Assembly (NCBI GenBank): GCA_028696165.1
Contig: JAQVHQ010000031.1
Span: 1-40,377 of the forward strand
Direction of reading: 5' to 3'
Length of the DNA stretch: 40,377 nucleotides
Origin: Lachnospiraceae bacterium
GTDB lineage: Bacteria; Bacillota; Clostridia; Lachnospirales; Lachnospiraceae
Part shown: positions 1 through 8,354 of the stretch, one piece after another
Layout: every line of letters starts with the position of its first letter
Numbering within the stretch: the first letter of the stretch is position 1
The notes under the pieces: generated by a model
What the model was told of the DNA's origin: nothing
The model's database searches: none
What the model saw: only the letters and a program-made list of their open reading frames with translations
Translations under genes and position numbers: made by a program

Positions 1-350
1 GATACAATACCTGCACTTTTGAAATCGAAGCTGCAAGCTGCATAACCTGCTGAACATTGACAACTGAATAACTGCCAGATATTGAATTTTCAAGGTGCAT
101 AGCTAAAATCTATGTGCGAAGTTTGAGATAATAACTTATTCCCATTGGTAGAAGCACTTCGCAGTAATCAATATGAGAATGTGGATGAGATGATGGAAAA
201 AGTTACAGCAAGTTATGAGACTGTGATGCAGGCATTAGAAGAATAATAAAAAAACACAATGATGTGAATCAATATAAAAGCTGTTTTCGAATCTGACGCA
301 GATAAAGTCACATTCGGGACAGCTTTTATCTTGGAAGAAGGAGAAAAAAC
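1..350. other. Left-edge region with a short gene remnant and a hairpin
   Basis: No complete gene is seen. In the + frame ending at a TAA near 246, an open stretch of roughly 38 codons runs from just after a TGA near 129. It reads like the amphipathic C-terminal helix of a protein (it includes the motif YENVDEMMEKV) but has no start codon or ribosome site, so it is best read as a decayed or truncated gene tail. An imperfect inverted repeat follows at 276-327. I cannot name the original family. Confidence 0.4.
276..327 (+). terminator. Imperfect hairpin upstream of the MBL hydrolase
   Basis: AAAAGCTGT at 276-284 pairs with ACAGCTTTT at 319-327. Further pairing inside (TTCGAAT with ATTCGGG, CTGAC with GTCAC) gives a stem of about 20 bp. 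It lies 23 nt before the GTG start at 351. It could terminate the remnant transcript or act in the leader of the next gene; the T-run is short. Confidence 0.35.
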
Positions 351-1067
351 GTGAAAATAACATATATCGAACATAGTAGTTTCCTCATAGAATTGGAAAA
401 TTGCTATTTACTATTTGATTATTATCAGGGTAAAATGCCAGTGATGAATCATGAGAAGCGAATATACGCTTTTGCCAGTCATGTACATCATGACCATTTT
501 TCATTCGATTTATTTGAACAGCTGAAAGAATATAAGAATGTCAAATATATATTATCCAGAGATATACGCAGAAAGTTCAATCAGCGTTTCTTTGAAAAAC
601 AGGGTGTGGATTCTGCATTATATGAAAAAATCGTATTCCTGAATGCTCACGAAAGTTATGTGGATAACCAGGTAGCAGTAGAAACACTCATGTCAACAGA
701 TGAGGGAGTTGCTTTTTTAATAGAAGCAGAAGGTCATACCATCTATCATGCCGGCGACCTGAACTGGTGGAGCTGGGACGGGGAAAATGACAAGGATGCG
801 GCCAGACGAGAAAAGATATATAAAGCGGAGATAACTCATTTGGCAGACAAGCATTTTGAAGTGGCATTTTTACCACTGGATCCAAGACAGGAAGAGCGAT
901 TTTTCTGGGGATTTGACTGGTTTATGCAGCACGTAGATGTAGATACGGTATATCCAATGCACATGTGGGAAGATTACTCCGTAATTGAGAAACTAAGAGC
1001 TATGCCGGAATCAATTACATATCGAAAGAAAATACAGTCAGTGGGAAGCACAGATGTCAAAATGTAA
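351..1067 (+). CDS. MBL-fold metallo-hydrolase
   Basis: This 238-residue soluble protein has the metallo-beta-lactamase fold of the COG2220/Lactamase_B_3 type, a family of zinc or manganese hydrolases acting on phosphodiesters, lactones and similar substrates. The metal-binding signature HVHHDHF is at residues 44-50, with a second-shell motif HAGDLNWW near 131-140 and a late histidine in PMHMW near 204. The GTG start at 351 follows GAAGGAG with normal spacing. It is followed after 35 nt by an amidohydrolase, and pduL comes after that, so the three may be co-transcribed. The substrate cannot be read from the sequence. Confidence 0.8.
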   Translation: MKITYIEHSSFLIELENCYLLFDYYQGKMPVMNHEKRIYAFASHVHHDHFSFDLFEQLKEYKNVKYILSRDIRRKFNQRFFEKQGVDSALYEKIVFLNAHESYVDNQVAVETLMSTDEGVAFLIEAEGHTIYHAGDLNWWSWDGENDKDAARREKIYKAEITHLADKHFEVAFLPLDPRQEERFFWGFDWFMQHVDVDTVYPMHMWEDYSVIEKLRAMPESITYRKKIQSVGSTDVKM

Positions 1068-1102
1068 GAATGCAGATAAGATGAAAAAGGAAGTATAGAG
1101 AA

Positions 1103-1963
1103 ATGTTTGGAGAATGTCATGCGCATATATTTATGAATGGATATAATTATAGAAAGGCCGTAGAGACGCACAAAGATAAAGTGAATGAGAGGATTATCGG
1201 TGAACATCTTGCGGCTTATGAAAAGGAAGGGATAACTTTTCTAAGGGATGGAGGAGATGCACTGGGAGTATCGGATGCCTGTCGTCATTTGGCTAAAGAT
1301 TACGGGATAGATTATCGAACTCCTATCTATGCGATTCACAAGACAGGATATTATGGTGGGATTGTCGGGCGCGGATTTCATACGCGCAGCGAGTATGAAG
1401 AACTGGTAGCCAATGTCAAGGCCCGTGGCGGTGATTTTATAAAAATCATGGTGTCCGGCATAGTGGATTTTTCAAAGAAAAGGGCTGTTTCAGGGGATAC
1501 CCTTCCAGAGCATACCATAGAGACTATGATAGAAATTGCACACAAACAGGGAATGTCTGTGATGGTACATGCTAATGGAGAGATTGCTGTAAAGGCGGCT
1601 GCAAAGGCAAAGGCTGATACAATTGAGCATGGTCGGTTTATTACAAAGGAATGTCTGGAGATAATGGCAGAGAATAAAGTGGTATGGGTTCCGACACTGG
1701 TAACAGTGAAAAACTTAAAGGGATGCGGACGTTTTCCGGATGATGCAGTTGAAAGTATCTATAGTGAGGCTGTTGAAGATATAAAGACTGCTTATGCGTG
1801 TGGAGTTCAGATGGCAATCGGCAGTGATGCAGGAGCATACCAGGTGTATCATGGAACAGCCACGGTACAGGAATACGGCTGTTTTCAGGAAATCTTGGGA
1901 GCTGGAGATTGGTTAGATGCTTATTTAGAAAAAGGAGAGACAAGAATACAGCAGATGTGCTAA
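1103..1963 (+). CDS. Amidohydrolase-family protein (imidazolonepropionase-like, short)
   Basis: This metal-dependent hydrolase of the amidohydrolase superfamily has 286 residues. Metal-ligand motifs are visible in order: HAH at residues 6-8, HANGE near 156, IEHGRF near 176 and GSDAGAY near 241-247. It starts directly at the first metal motif and so lacks the N-terminal beta-sandwich strands usual in 380-420-residue relatives. The chosen ATG is preceded by AAAAGGAAG, and no in-frame upstream start adds the missing domain. Relatives act on cyclic amides or prolidase-type substrates; the actual substrate is unknown. Confidence 0.75.
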   Translation: MFGECHAHIFMNGYNYRKAVETHKDKVNERIIGEHLAAYEKEGITFLRDGGDALGVSDACRHLAKDYGIDYRTPIYAIHKTGYYGGIVGRGFHTRSEYEELVANVKARGGDFIKIMVSGIVDFSKKRAVSGDTLPEHTIETMIEIAHKQGMSVMVHANGEIAVKAAAKAKADTIEHGRFITKECLEIMAENKVVWVPTLVTVKNLKGCGRFPDDAVESIYSEAVEDIKTAYACGVQMAIGSDAGAYQVYHGTATVQEYGCFQEILGAGDWLDAYLEKGETRIQQMC

Positions 1964-2004
1964 AATAATTAGAAATAAGTATAGTAGAGATAAAAGGAGC
2001 AGCA

Positions 2005-2646
2005 ATGAATTACAAGATACCAATTGAAACTTCGGCCCGTCACATCCATGTGTCACAGAAAGATTTTGAATTATTATTTGGAAAAGGTGCTCAGCTGACA
2101 TTTCAGAAGGAACTTAGTCAGCCAGGACAATACCTGGCAAAAGAGCGTATTACTGTCCAGGGTCCGAAAGGCCATTTTGAAAATATGGCAATCCTTGGTC
2201 CATTCCGTCCGGAAACTCAAGTGGAGATATCGGTTACGGACGCCAGAAAGATGGGGGTACCCTGCGAGATTCGTCAGTCAGGGGATATTGAGAATACGCC
2301 GGGATGTGTCCTTATAGGTCCCACAAGCTCGATTACCATTCCAAGAGGAGTGATTGTGGCGAAACGCCATATCCATATGACTCCAAGACAGGCGATTAAG
2401 ATGCATGTGAAGGATAATGATGTGGTGTTTGTTATTACCAAAAGTTACGAACGAGCTTTGATTTATGGGGATGTAGTTGTTCGCGTAAGCAAAAACTTCA
2501 GTCTCGCTATGCATGTGGATACCGATGAATCCAATGCATTTGCAAATCAGGAAGAACCTTATGGGATTATAATCAAACTTCATGAAGACGCTTCTTATGA
2601 TGTACATACCTGGATGGAAGAACTTCTGGAAGGAATAAACCGATAG
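2005..2646 (+). CDS. pduL: Phosphate propanoyltransferase (PduL-type phosphotransacylase)
   Basis: This 213-residue enzyme belongs to the PduL/PTAC family, which converts acyl-CoA plus phosphate to acyl-phosphate plus CoA. It shows the two repeated zinc-binding beta-barrel motifs: SARHIHVS at residues 10-17 and AKRHIHMTP near 119-127, plus the conserved ILGPFRPETQVE segment. Length matches the family. There is no N-terminal microcompartment-targeting extension beyond a few residues and no microcompartment shell genes nearby, so a housekeeping acetate or propionate role is more likely than a Pdu organelle. The ATG follows AAAAGGAGC. Confidence 0.88.
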   Translation: MNYKIPIETSARHIHVSQKDFELLFGKGAQLTFQKELSQPGQYLAKERITVQGPKGHFENMAILGPFRPETQVEISVTDARKMGVPCEIRQSGDIENTPGCVLIGPTSSITIPRGVIVAKRHIHMTPRQAIKMHVKDNDVVFVITKSYERALIYGDVVVRVSKNFSLAMHVDTDESNAFANQEEPYGIIIKLHEDASYDVHTWMEELLEGINR

Positions 2647-2690
2647 AAAACTGTAAAATGGGTGCAGAAGAGGACTATATGTGTTTTTGA

Positions 2691-2720
2691 TTGCAACATT
2701 TAGTATATATGGTGTATACT
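2691..2720 (+). promoter_or_regulatory. Probable sigma-A promoter of the SEDS gene
   Basis: TTGCAA at 2691-2696 and TATACT at 2715-2720 are separated by 18 nt and lie 33 nt upstream of the ATG at 2753. Confidence 0.5.
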
Positions 2721-2752
2721 ATAGTGGATTATAAATGAAATGAGGAAGACAG

Positions 2753-3961
2753 ATGGCAAGACAGATGAAAAAATCCATCTCAGACGGTGTCAAAAAAGTT
2801 CGAAAGACTTTTGATTACTATGATTATAATTTAGTAGCAGTTGTAGTACTGCTCACCTGTTTTGGATTAGTTATGCTGTATAGTACTTCTGCGTATACTG
2901 CTGAATTAAAATTTAATGATGACATGCACTATTTTGGCAGGCAGGCGATTATCAGTTTTGTGTGCATTCTGGGAATGTTAGCCATATCCCAGATGAACTA
3001 TCATATCTTAAAACCTTTAGCACCGGTTTTATATGTAGCTGCAGCTGTTACGATGATTTTGGTCCAGACTCCCCTGGGAGTCACTGTAAATGGTGCAAAG
3101 AGATGGCTGAATCTGGGAATTCAATTTCAGCCTTCTGAGATTGCTAAAGTTGCAGTTATTGTCTGTATTCCCTGCATGATTGTAAAGATGGGCAGAGAAA
3201 TCGGCAGACTAAGCGGATTTGTGAAGTTGTTTTTTGCAGGAGCACTACTGGCATTTATGGCCTACCGGTTTACTGATAATTTAAGTACTGGTCTGATCAT
3301 TGGCGGTATCACAGTGGCATTAATCTATGTGGCACATCCTAAAAGTACACCTTTTTATGTGGCTGCGGTAATTTTGATAATTGTCGCAATTGCAGGAGTT
3401 TACTATTTAAATCAGCTGGTAGATTCCAGCGATAGTTTCCGTATACAGCGTATTTTAGTATGGTTAAAACCGGAAGAGTACTCAGGAACGAATGGATATC
3501 AGATCCTTCAGGCACTTTATGCTATCGGTTCGGGAGGATTCTTTGGAAAAGGTCTTGGAAACAGTGCACAGAAATTAGGTGCAGTTCCGGAGGCACAAAA
3601 TGATATGATCTTTTCTATTATATGTGAGGAACTGGGAATCTTCGGTGCAGCAATTGTATTGATTTTATTTGCATATTTATTATATCGACTATTTTTTATA
3701 GCACAGAATGCACCTGATTTATTTGGCTCATTGATGGTCAGTGGGATTTTTATTCATATTTCACTTCAGGTTATCTTAAATATCTGTGTAGTGCTTAATG
3801 TTATTCCAACAACGGGAATTACACTTCCTTTTGTAAGTTATGGAGGAACTTCCATTATGTTCCTTATGGCAGAGATGGCAATTGCCTTAAGTGTATCCAG
3901 ACAAATTCGCTTCAAAGAAGTGGAGAGAAGAACCCGACAGGCTTCTGAAAGTTTTTATTGA
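2753..3961 (+). CDS. ftsW: SEDS-family peptidoglycan glycosyltransferase (FtsW/RodA/SpoVE)
   Basis: This 402-residue polytopic membrane protein of the SEDS family polymerises lipid II into glycan strands together with a class B PBP. The sequence shows about ten hydrophobic segments after a basic N-terminus. Signatures include the QPSEIAK loop, the NDMIF motif with the catalytic-type aspartate in the large loop (about residue 284), and the C-terminal block GITLPFVSYGGTS. FtsW, RodA and SpoVE cannot be separated with certainty here; FtsW is favoured by overall length. Its TGA stop is overlapped by the -35 box of the downstream acpP promoter. Confidence 0.85.
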   Translation: MARQMKKSISDGVKKVRKTFDYYDYNLVAVVVLLTCFGLVMLYSTSAYTAELKFNDDMHYFGRQAIISFVCILGMLAISQMNYHILKPLAPVLYVAAAVTMILVQTPLGVTVNGAKRWLNLGIQFQPSEIAKVAVIVCIPCMIVKMGREIGRLSGFVKLFFAGALLAFMAYRFTDNLSTGLIIGGITVALIYVAHPKSTPFYVAAVILIIVAIAGVYYLNQLVDSSDSFRIQRILVWLKPEEYSGTNGYQILQALYAIGSGGFFGKGLGNSAQKLGAVPEAQNDMIFSIICEELGIFGAAIVLILFAYLLYRLFFIAQNAPDLFGSLMVSGIFIHISLQVILNICVVLNVIPTTGITLPFVSYGGTSIMFLMAEMAIALSVSRQIRFKEVERRTRQASESFY

Positions 3962-3986
3962 CAAATAGGTGTATAACATATATACT
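3958..3986 (+). promoter_or_regulatory. Sigma-A promoter of the fatty acid operon
   Basis: Consensus TTGACA at 3958-3963 and TATACT at 3981-3986 with an exact 17-nt spacer. The -35 overlaps the ftsW stop codon. The leader to the acpP ATG at 4044 is about 50 nt. Confidence 0.85.
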
Positions 3987-4002
3987 TTGATTGTCAAAGT
4001 AT
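3982..4002 (+). promoter_or_regulatory. FabT-like operator overlapping the acpP -10 box
   Basis: A perfect palindrome, ATACTTTGA, then TTG, then TCAAAGTAT. The core TTTGA-N3-TCAAA matches the published FabT (MarR-family) operator of streptococci. It covers the -10 box and transcription start, so a bound repressor would block initiation of the whole fatty acid operon. The regulator gene itself is not in this window. Confidence 0.75.
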
Positions 4003-4043
4003 TATCTTAACAAAGAAAAAAGAGAATCCAAAGGAGATTGATT

Positions 4044-4277
4044 ATGTTAGAAAAGATGAAATCTATTATTGCAGAGCAGTTAAATTGTGATGAGAGCGAA
4101 GTAACCGAAACTACTTCTTTTAAAGATGATTTAGGAGCTGATTCTTTAGATTTATTTGAATTAGTTATGGCATTAGAAGAAGAGTACTCTGTTGAGATTC
4201 CAGCTGAAGAGTTAACTGAGTTAACAACAGTTGGTGCTGTAATGGATTACTTGAAAAATAAAGGTGTGGAAGCGTAA
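4044..4277 (+). CDS. acpP: Acyl carrier protein
   Basis: This 77-residue acidic protein carries the growing acyl chain on a phosphopantetheine arm. The attachment serine lies in [11 protein letters not shown] (residues 34-44). Length and acidic helices are typical. The ATG at 4044 is preferred over an in-frame TTG six nt upstream because AAGGAG ends 7 nt before it. It is the first gene of the operon and is followed by two hairpins, which suggests it is made in excess over the enzymes downstream. Confidence 0.95.
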   Translation: MLEKMKSIIAEQLNCDESEVTETTSFKDDLGADSLDLFELVMALEEEYSVEIPAEELTELTTVGAVMDYLKNKGVEA

Positions 4278-4335
4278 GCCACACCTTCATTTCTGCCATA
4301 GCATACATAAAAACTGCTAATGGCAGATTTTTTTT
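4261..4335 (+). terminator. Hairpin pair after acpP, second is a terminator/attenuator
   Basis: The first hairpin spans the stop codon: AAGGTGTGG at 4261-4269 pairs perfectly with CCACACCTT at 4279-4287. The second has TCTGCCATAGCA at 4292-4303 pairing with TGCTAATGGCAGA at 4315-4327 (one bulge), followed by a run of eight T. The second is a convincing intrinsic terminator. No clear new promoter is seen before fabD, so read-through probably feeds the rest of the operon. Confidence 0.75.
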
Positions 4336-4398
4336 AGCAGCTGAATACTTTGAACTACAAAATATTTGAAACACTAGCTAATTATTGGAGGAAATATA

Positions 4399-5328
4399 GT
4401 GAATAAGATTGCATTTATTTTTCCTGGCCAGGGCGCACAATATGTGGGCATGGGACAGGATTTTTATGAAAATATAGAAGTTTCTAAAAAAGTTATGGAT
4501 TTGGCAAGTAAGGTGACGGGCCTTAATCTTCCGGAAATATGTTTCACTGAAAATGAAGAAATCAATGTTACAGAATATACACAGATAGCTATGCTTACAG
4601 TAGAAACTATGATTCTGGCAGCTTTAGAAGAAAAGGGAATTACTTCCTGCGTCAATGCAGGATTAAGCCTGGGTGAGTATGGAGCTTTGGCTGCATCAAA
4701 GGTTATTTCTTTAGAAGATGCTTTTGCACTGGTTCGCAAGCGTGGTATCTATATGCAAAAGGCAGTACCTACCGGTGGAGCTATGTCTGCAGTGTTAGGT
4801 ATGGAGGCAGATAAAATCGAAGAAATCTGCAGCCAGACAGAAGGTATTGTGTCTGTTGCAAACTACAACTGTCCGGGACAGATTGTTATTACCGGTGAAG
4901 AGTCTGCAGTAAAGAAGGCGGAAGAAGCCTTAAAAGAAGCTGGGGCAAAGAGAGTGGTGCCGCTTAAAGTCAGCGGACCATTTCATTCAAAGATGCTGGT
5001 GGGCGCAGGTGAGCAATTAAGAGAAGCTTTGCAGGAAGTTGAGATTGCAGACTTTAGTGTTCCTTATTTATCGAATGTGACAGCAGAGTATATCACAGAT
5101 AAGACACAGGTAAAAGATCTTTTGGTTCAGCAGGTTTCGTCTTCTGTACGCTGGCAGCAGTGTGTGGAAAAGATGATTGAAGAAGGGGTAGATACTTTTA
5201 TTGAAATCGGACCTGGGAAAACATTAAGTGGATTTATGAGAAAAATCAATCGTCAGGTAAAAACCATGAATATTGATAAGTTAGTAGATTTAGATAAGGT
5301 TTTGGAACAGTTAAGTCAGGAAGCTTAA
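4399..5328 (+). CDS. fabD: Malonyl-CoA:ACP transacylase
   Basis: FabD moves malonyl from CoA to acyl carrier protein, supplying the extender unit for chain elongation. The 309-residue protein shows the N-terminal [12 protein letters not shown] motif, the nucleophile elbow [10 protein letters not shown] with Ser90, and the partner histidine in GPFHSKML (about residue 197). The GTG start at 4399 follows TTGGAGGAAAT. It is the first gene after the acpP terminator. In many Clostridia a fabK gene lies between acpP and fabD; here there is none. Confidence 0.93.
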   Translation: MNKIAFIFPGQGAQYVGMGQDFYENIEVSKKVMDLASKVTGLNLPEICFTENEEINVTEYTQIAMLTVETMILAALEEKGITSCVNAGLSLGEYGALAASKVISLEDAFALVRKRGIYMQKAVPTGGAMSAVLGMEADKIEEICSQTEGIVSVANYNCPGQIVITGEESAVKKAEEALKEAGAKRVVPLKVSGPFHSKMLVGAGEQLREALQEVEIADFSVPYLSNVTAEYITDKTQVKDLLVQQVSSSVRWQQCVEKMIEEGVDTFIEIGPGKTLSGFMRKINRQVKTMNIDKLVDLDKVLEQLSQEA

Positions 5329-5354
5329 AGTTAGCTACATTATTGGAGGAAGTT

Positions 5355-6095
5355 ATGTTAGAAAATAAGATTGCATTAGTAACCGGTGCCAGCCGTGGAA
5401 TTGGCAGACAGATTGCCCTTACACTGGCGGTAAATAAGGCTATGGTTATTGTGAATTATAATGGTTCAAAAGAACGTGCCCAGGAAGTGGCAGATACCAT
5501 CGAGGCTGCGGGCGGAAAAGCAGCACTTTATCAGTGCAATGTATCAGATTATGACGCATGTCAGACCATGATGAAAGACATTGTAAAAGAATATGGAAGA
5601 TTAGACATTCTGGTAAATAATGCCGGAATCACTAAAGATAATTTAATCATGAAGATGAGTGAAGAGGATTTTGATGCCGTGTTAAATATTAATCTGAAAG
5701 GAACATTTAACACGATTAAACATATTTCAAGACAGATGTTAAAACAGCGTGCCGGTAAGATTATCAATATTACATCGGTATCCGGTATCTTAGGAAATGC
5801 CGGACAGGCTAATTATGCAGCTTCAAAGGCTGGTGTGATTGGATTGACAAAAACTATGGCAAGAGAACTTTGCAGCAGAGGTATTACCGTAAATGCAGTA
5901 GCACCTGGATTCGTAGATACAGAGATGACGAAAGTACTTTCTGATGACATCAAAGAAGCCGCATGCAAACAGATTCCGTTGGGACGGTTTGGACAGCCGG
6001 AAGATATCGCTGAAATGGTTGCTTTTCTTGCGTCAGACAAAGCAAATTATATAACCGGACAGATTATCAGCGTAGATGGCGGTATGAACATTTAA
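5355..6095 (+). CDS. fabG: 3-oxoacyl-ACP reductase
   Basis: FabG is the NADPH-dependent reductase of 3-oxoacyl-ACP in each elongation cycle. The 246-residue short-chain dehydrogenase has the cofactor motif TGASRGIG near residues 8-15, the NNAG motif, catalytic Ser in ITSVSG, and YAASK with the catalytic Tyr and Lys. It ends with a typical C-terminal GGMNI. The ATG at 5355 is chosen because GGAGGA lies immediately upstream at 5345-5350; an in-frame ATG at 5343 would place the ribosome site inside the gene. Confidence 0.95.
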   Translation: MLENKIALVTGASRGIGRQIALTLAVNKAMVIVNYNGSKERAQEVADTIEAAGGKAALYQCNVSDYDACQTMMKDIVKEYGRLDILVNNAGITKDNLIMKMSEEDFDAVLNINLKGTFNTIKHISRQMLKQRAGKIINITSVSGILGNAGQANYAASKAGVIGLTKTMARELCSRGITVNAVAPGFVDTEMTKVLSDDIKEAACKQIPLGRFGQPEDIAEMVAFLASDKANYITGQIISVDGGMNI

Positions 6096-6180
6096 CTTTA
6101 TCAGGTATGAAAAATTAAATACAAAGATAACACAGAGCAAAGTGTATGAAAACAATAAGAAGTGTATATAGGAGGAAAAT

Positions 6181-7428
6181 ATGCAGAAAGAAATCAAACG
6201 TGTCGTAGTCACCGGAATGGGAGCCATTACTCCCTTAGGATTAAATGTAGAAGATTTCTGGAAGGGAATCAAAAACAGTGAAATTGGTTTTGGACCAATT
6301 ACCTATTTTGATACTACAGATTATAAGGCTAAACTTGCAGCAGAAGTAAAAGGCTTTGTTGGAAAAGAATATATGGATTTTAAGTCAGCAAAGAGAATGG
6401 AACTTTTCTGTCAGTATGCAGTTGCAGCATCAAAGGAAGCAATCGCAGATGCCGGTATTGAAATAGAAAAAGAAGATGCATTCCGTGTGGGAGTTTCCAT
6501 TGGAAATGGTGTGGGAAGTTTACAGGCTATGCAGAGAGAATATAAAAAATTACTTGATAAAGGTCCTGGAAGAGTGAATCCGCTCTTAGTGCCAATGATG
6601 ATTACGAATATGGCAGCAGGTAATGTATCTATTCAGTTTGGTTTAAAAGGAAAGAACATCAATGTAGTAACAGCCTGTGCAACAGGAACCAACAGTATCG
6701 GTGAAGCATACCGTACCATTCAGTTTGGCGATGCAGATATTATGCTGGCTGGCGGAACGGAGGCTTCGATTGCAGAAGTAGGTGTGGCTGGATTCGCAGC
6801 ACTCACAGCCCTGTCAACTTCAGAAGATCCAAAGAGATGTTCGATTCCTTTCGATAAAGAACGTGACGGTTTTGTCATGGGAGAAGGTGCCGGCGTTGTA
6901 GTATTAGAAGAATTGGAACATGCAAAAGCCCGAGGCGCTCATATCCTGGCAGAAGTTGTCGGCTATGGTGCTACAGGAGATGCTTACCATATCACCTCAC
7001 CGGCAGAAGATGGTTCAGGAGCAGCAAGAGCAATGGAGAATGCAATTAATGAAGCAGGTATTGCACCATCAGATGTGGATTACATCAATGCTCACGGAAC
7101 CAGCACACATCATAACGATGCATTTGAGACACTGGCTATTAAGAAAGTGTTTGGAGATTATGCCAAAGAAGTGAAGATTAATTCAACAAAGTCTATGATT
7201 GGTCATCTCTTAGGTGCTGCAGGTGCAGTAGAATTTATCACCTGTGTAAAATCAATACAGGAAGGTTTTGTTCATGAAACAGTAGGATATCAGGTGCCGG
7301 ATGAAGAGTGTGATTTGGATTACACCGTTGGCGCACCGGTTCAGATGGACGTAAACTATGCACTGAGCAACTCACTGGGATTTGGCGGACACAATGCTAC
7401 AATCTTAGTGAAAAAGTATGAAGCCTAA
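6181..7428 (+). CDS. fabF: Beta-ketoacyl-ACP synthase II
   Basis: FabF condenses malonyl-ACP with acyl-ACP, the elongating step. The 415-residue thiolase-fold enzyme has the active-site cysteine in TACATGT (Cys166), the histidines in AHGTSTHHND (about 303) and MIGHLLGAAGA (about 340), and the C-terminal GFGGHNA. ATAGGAGGAAAAT precedes the ATG. No initiating FabH (KAS III) is present in the cluster, so priming must come from a gene elsewhere. Confidence 0.95.
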   Translation: MQKEIKRVVVTGMGAITPLGLNVEDFWKGIKNSEIGFGPITYFDTTDYKAKLAAEVKGFVGKEYMDFKSAKRMELFCQYAVAASKEAIADAGIEIEKEDAFRVGVSIGNGVGSLQAMQREYKKLLDKGPGRVNPLLVPMMITNMAAGNVSIQFGLKGKNINVVTACATGTNSIGEAYRTIQFGDADIMLAGGTEASIAEVGVAGFAALTALSTSEDPKRCSIPFDKERDGFVMGEGAGVVVLEELEHAKARGAHILAEVVGYGATGDAYHITSPAEDGSGAARAMENAINEAGIAPSDVDYINAHGTSTHHNDAFETLAIKKVFGDYAKEVKINSTKSMIGHLLGAAGAVEFITCVKSIQEGFVHETVGYQVPDEECDLDYTVGAPVQMDVNYALSNSLGFGGHNATILVKKYEA

Positions 7429-7446
7429 GGCAAGATGGAGGAAATT

Positions 7447-7899
7447 ATGGAATTCGATAAATTAATTGAGTTGATATCAGCAGTAAGTAAATCAAACCTG
7501 ACACAGTTTCAGTTAGATCAGGAAGGCTGCAAGATTTCAATGAAAACAGATAAAGCAGTAAAAGTAGTTGCAGCTCAGACAGGCACTGCTATGGCAGCAG
7601 CTCCTGTAATAGCGGCGGCTCCAAGTATGGCAGTACAGGCAGAGACAGAAGAAGAGACTATTAGTGGTAATGTGATTCACTCTCCATTGGTTGGTACCTT
7701 TTATAATTCTCCTTCACCGGATGCTCCGGCATTTGTAAGCGTTGGCGATACTGTAAGCAAGGGACAGACTCTGGGTATTGTGGAAGCTATGAAACTCATG
7801 AATGAGATTGAGAGCGAGTTTGACGGTGTAGTTGAAAAGATTCTTGTAGATAATGAGTCTGTAGTAGAATATGGACAGCCTTTATTTATCATTAAATAA
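7447..7899 (+). CDS. accB: Acetyl-CoA carboxylase biotin carboxyl carrier protein
   Basis: This 150-residue protein carries carboxybiotin between the biotin carboxylase and carboxyltransferase parts of acetyl-CoA carboxylase. A short N-terminal helical domain is followed by an Ala/Val-rich linker (about 38-66) and a biotinyl domain ending with VEAMKLMNE, the biotinylated lysine being Lys116. The start at 7447 follows TGGAGGAAATT; an in-frame ATG 12 nt earlier overlaps that ribosome site and is rejected. It begins 18 nt after fabF. Confidence 0.95.
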   Translation: MEFDKLIELISAVSKSNLTQFQLDQEGCKISMKTDKAVKVVAAQTGTAMAAAPVIAAAPSMAVQAETEEETISGNVIHSPLVGTFYNSPSPDAPAFVSVGDTVSKGQTLGIVEAMKLMNEIESEFDGVVEKILVDNESVVEYGQPLFIIK

Positions 7900-7916
7900 T
7901 AGAAAGAAGGATAATT

Positions 7917-8345
7917 ATGAAACTTTCGACAAAAGAAATTATGGAAATCATTCCTCATAGACAGCCATTTTTATTAATTGACACTATTGAAGAATTAGAA
8001 CCGGGTGTACGTGCTGTTGGCAGGAAATGTGTCAGCTATAATGAACCATTTTTTGCCGGACATTTTCCGCAGGAACCGGTTATGCCAGGAGTGCTTATTG
8101 TGGAAGCGCTGGCACAGGTTGGTGCAGTGGCCATTTTAAGCAAACCAGAGTTTAAAGGAAAAACTGCTTATTTTGGAGCAATCAATAAAGCAAAATTCAA
8201 AAACAAAGTGGTACCAGGCGACGTGCTTACCTTAGAGATTGTTATGACCAAACAGAAAGGTCCAATCGGAATCGGAGAAGCCAAAGCAGTAAACCAGGAT
8301 GGAAAAGTAGTTGTGTTAGCAGAACTTACTTTTGCCATTGGATAA
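7917..8345 (+). CDS. fabZ: 3-hydroxyacyl-ACP dehydratase
   Basis: FabZ removes water from 3-hydroxyacyl-ACP to give trans-2-enoyl-ACP. The 142-residue hot-dog-fold protein shows the family motif GHFPQEPVMPGVLIVEALAQ with catalytic His49 and Glu63. It sits between accB and accC with gaps of 17 and 9 nt, and AGAAAGGA precedes the ATG. The gene is of normal length and intact. Confidence 0.95.
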   Translation: MKLSTKEIMEIIPHRQPFLLIDTIEELEPGVRAVGRKCVSYNEPFFAGHFPQEPVMPGVLIVEALAQVGAVAILSKPEFKGKTAYFGAINKAKFKNKVVPGDVLTLEIVMTKQKGPIGIGEAKAVNQDGKVVVLAELTFAIG

Positions 8346-8354
8346 GGAGTTGTT

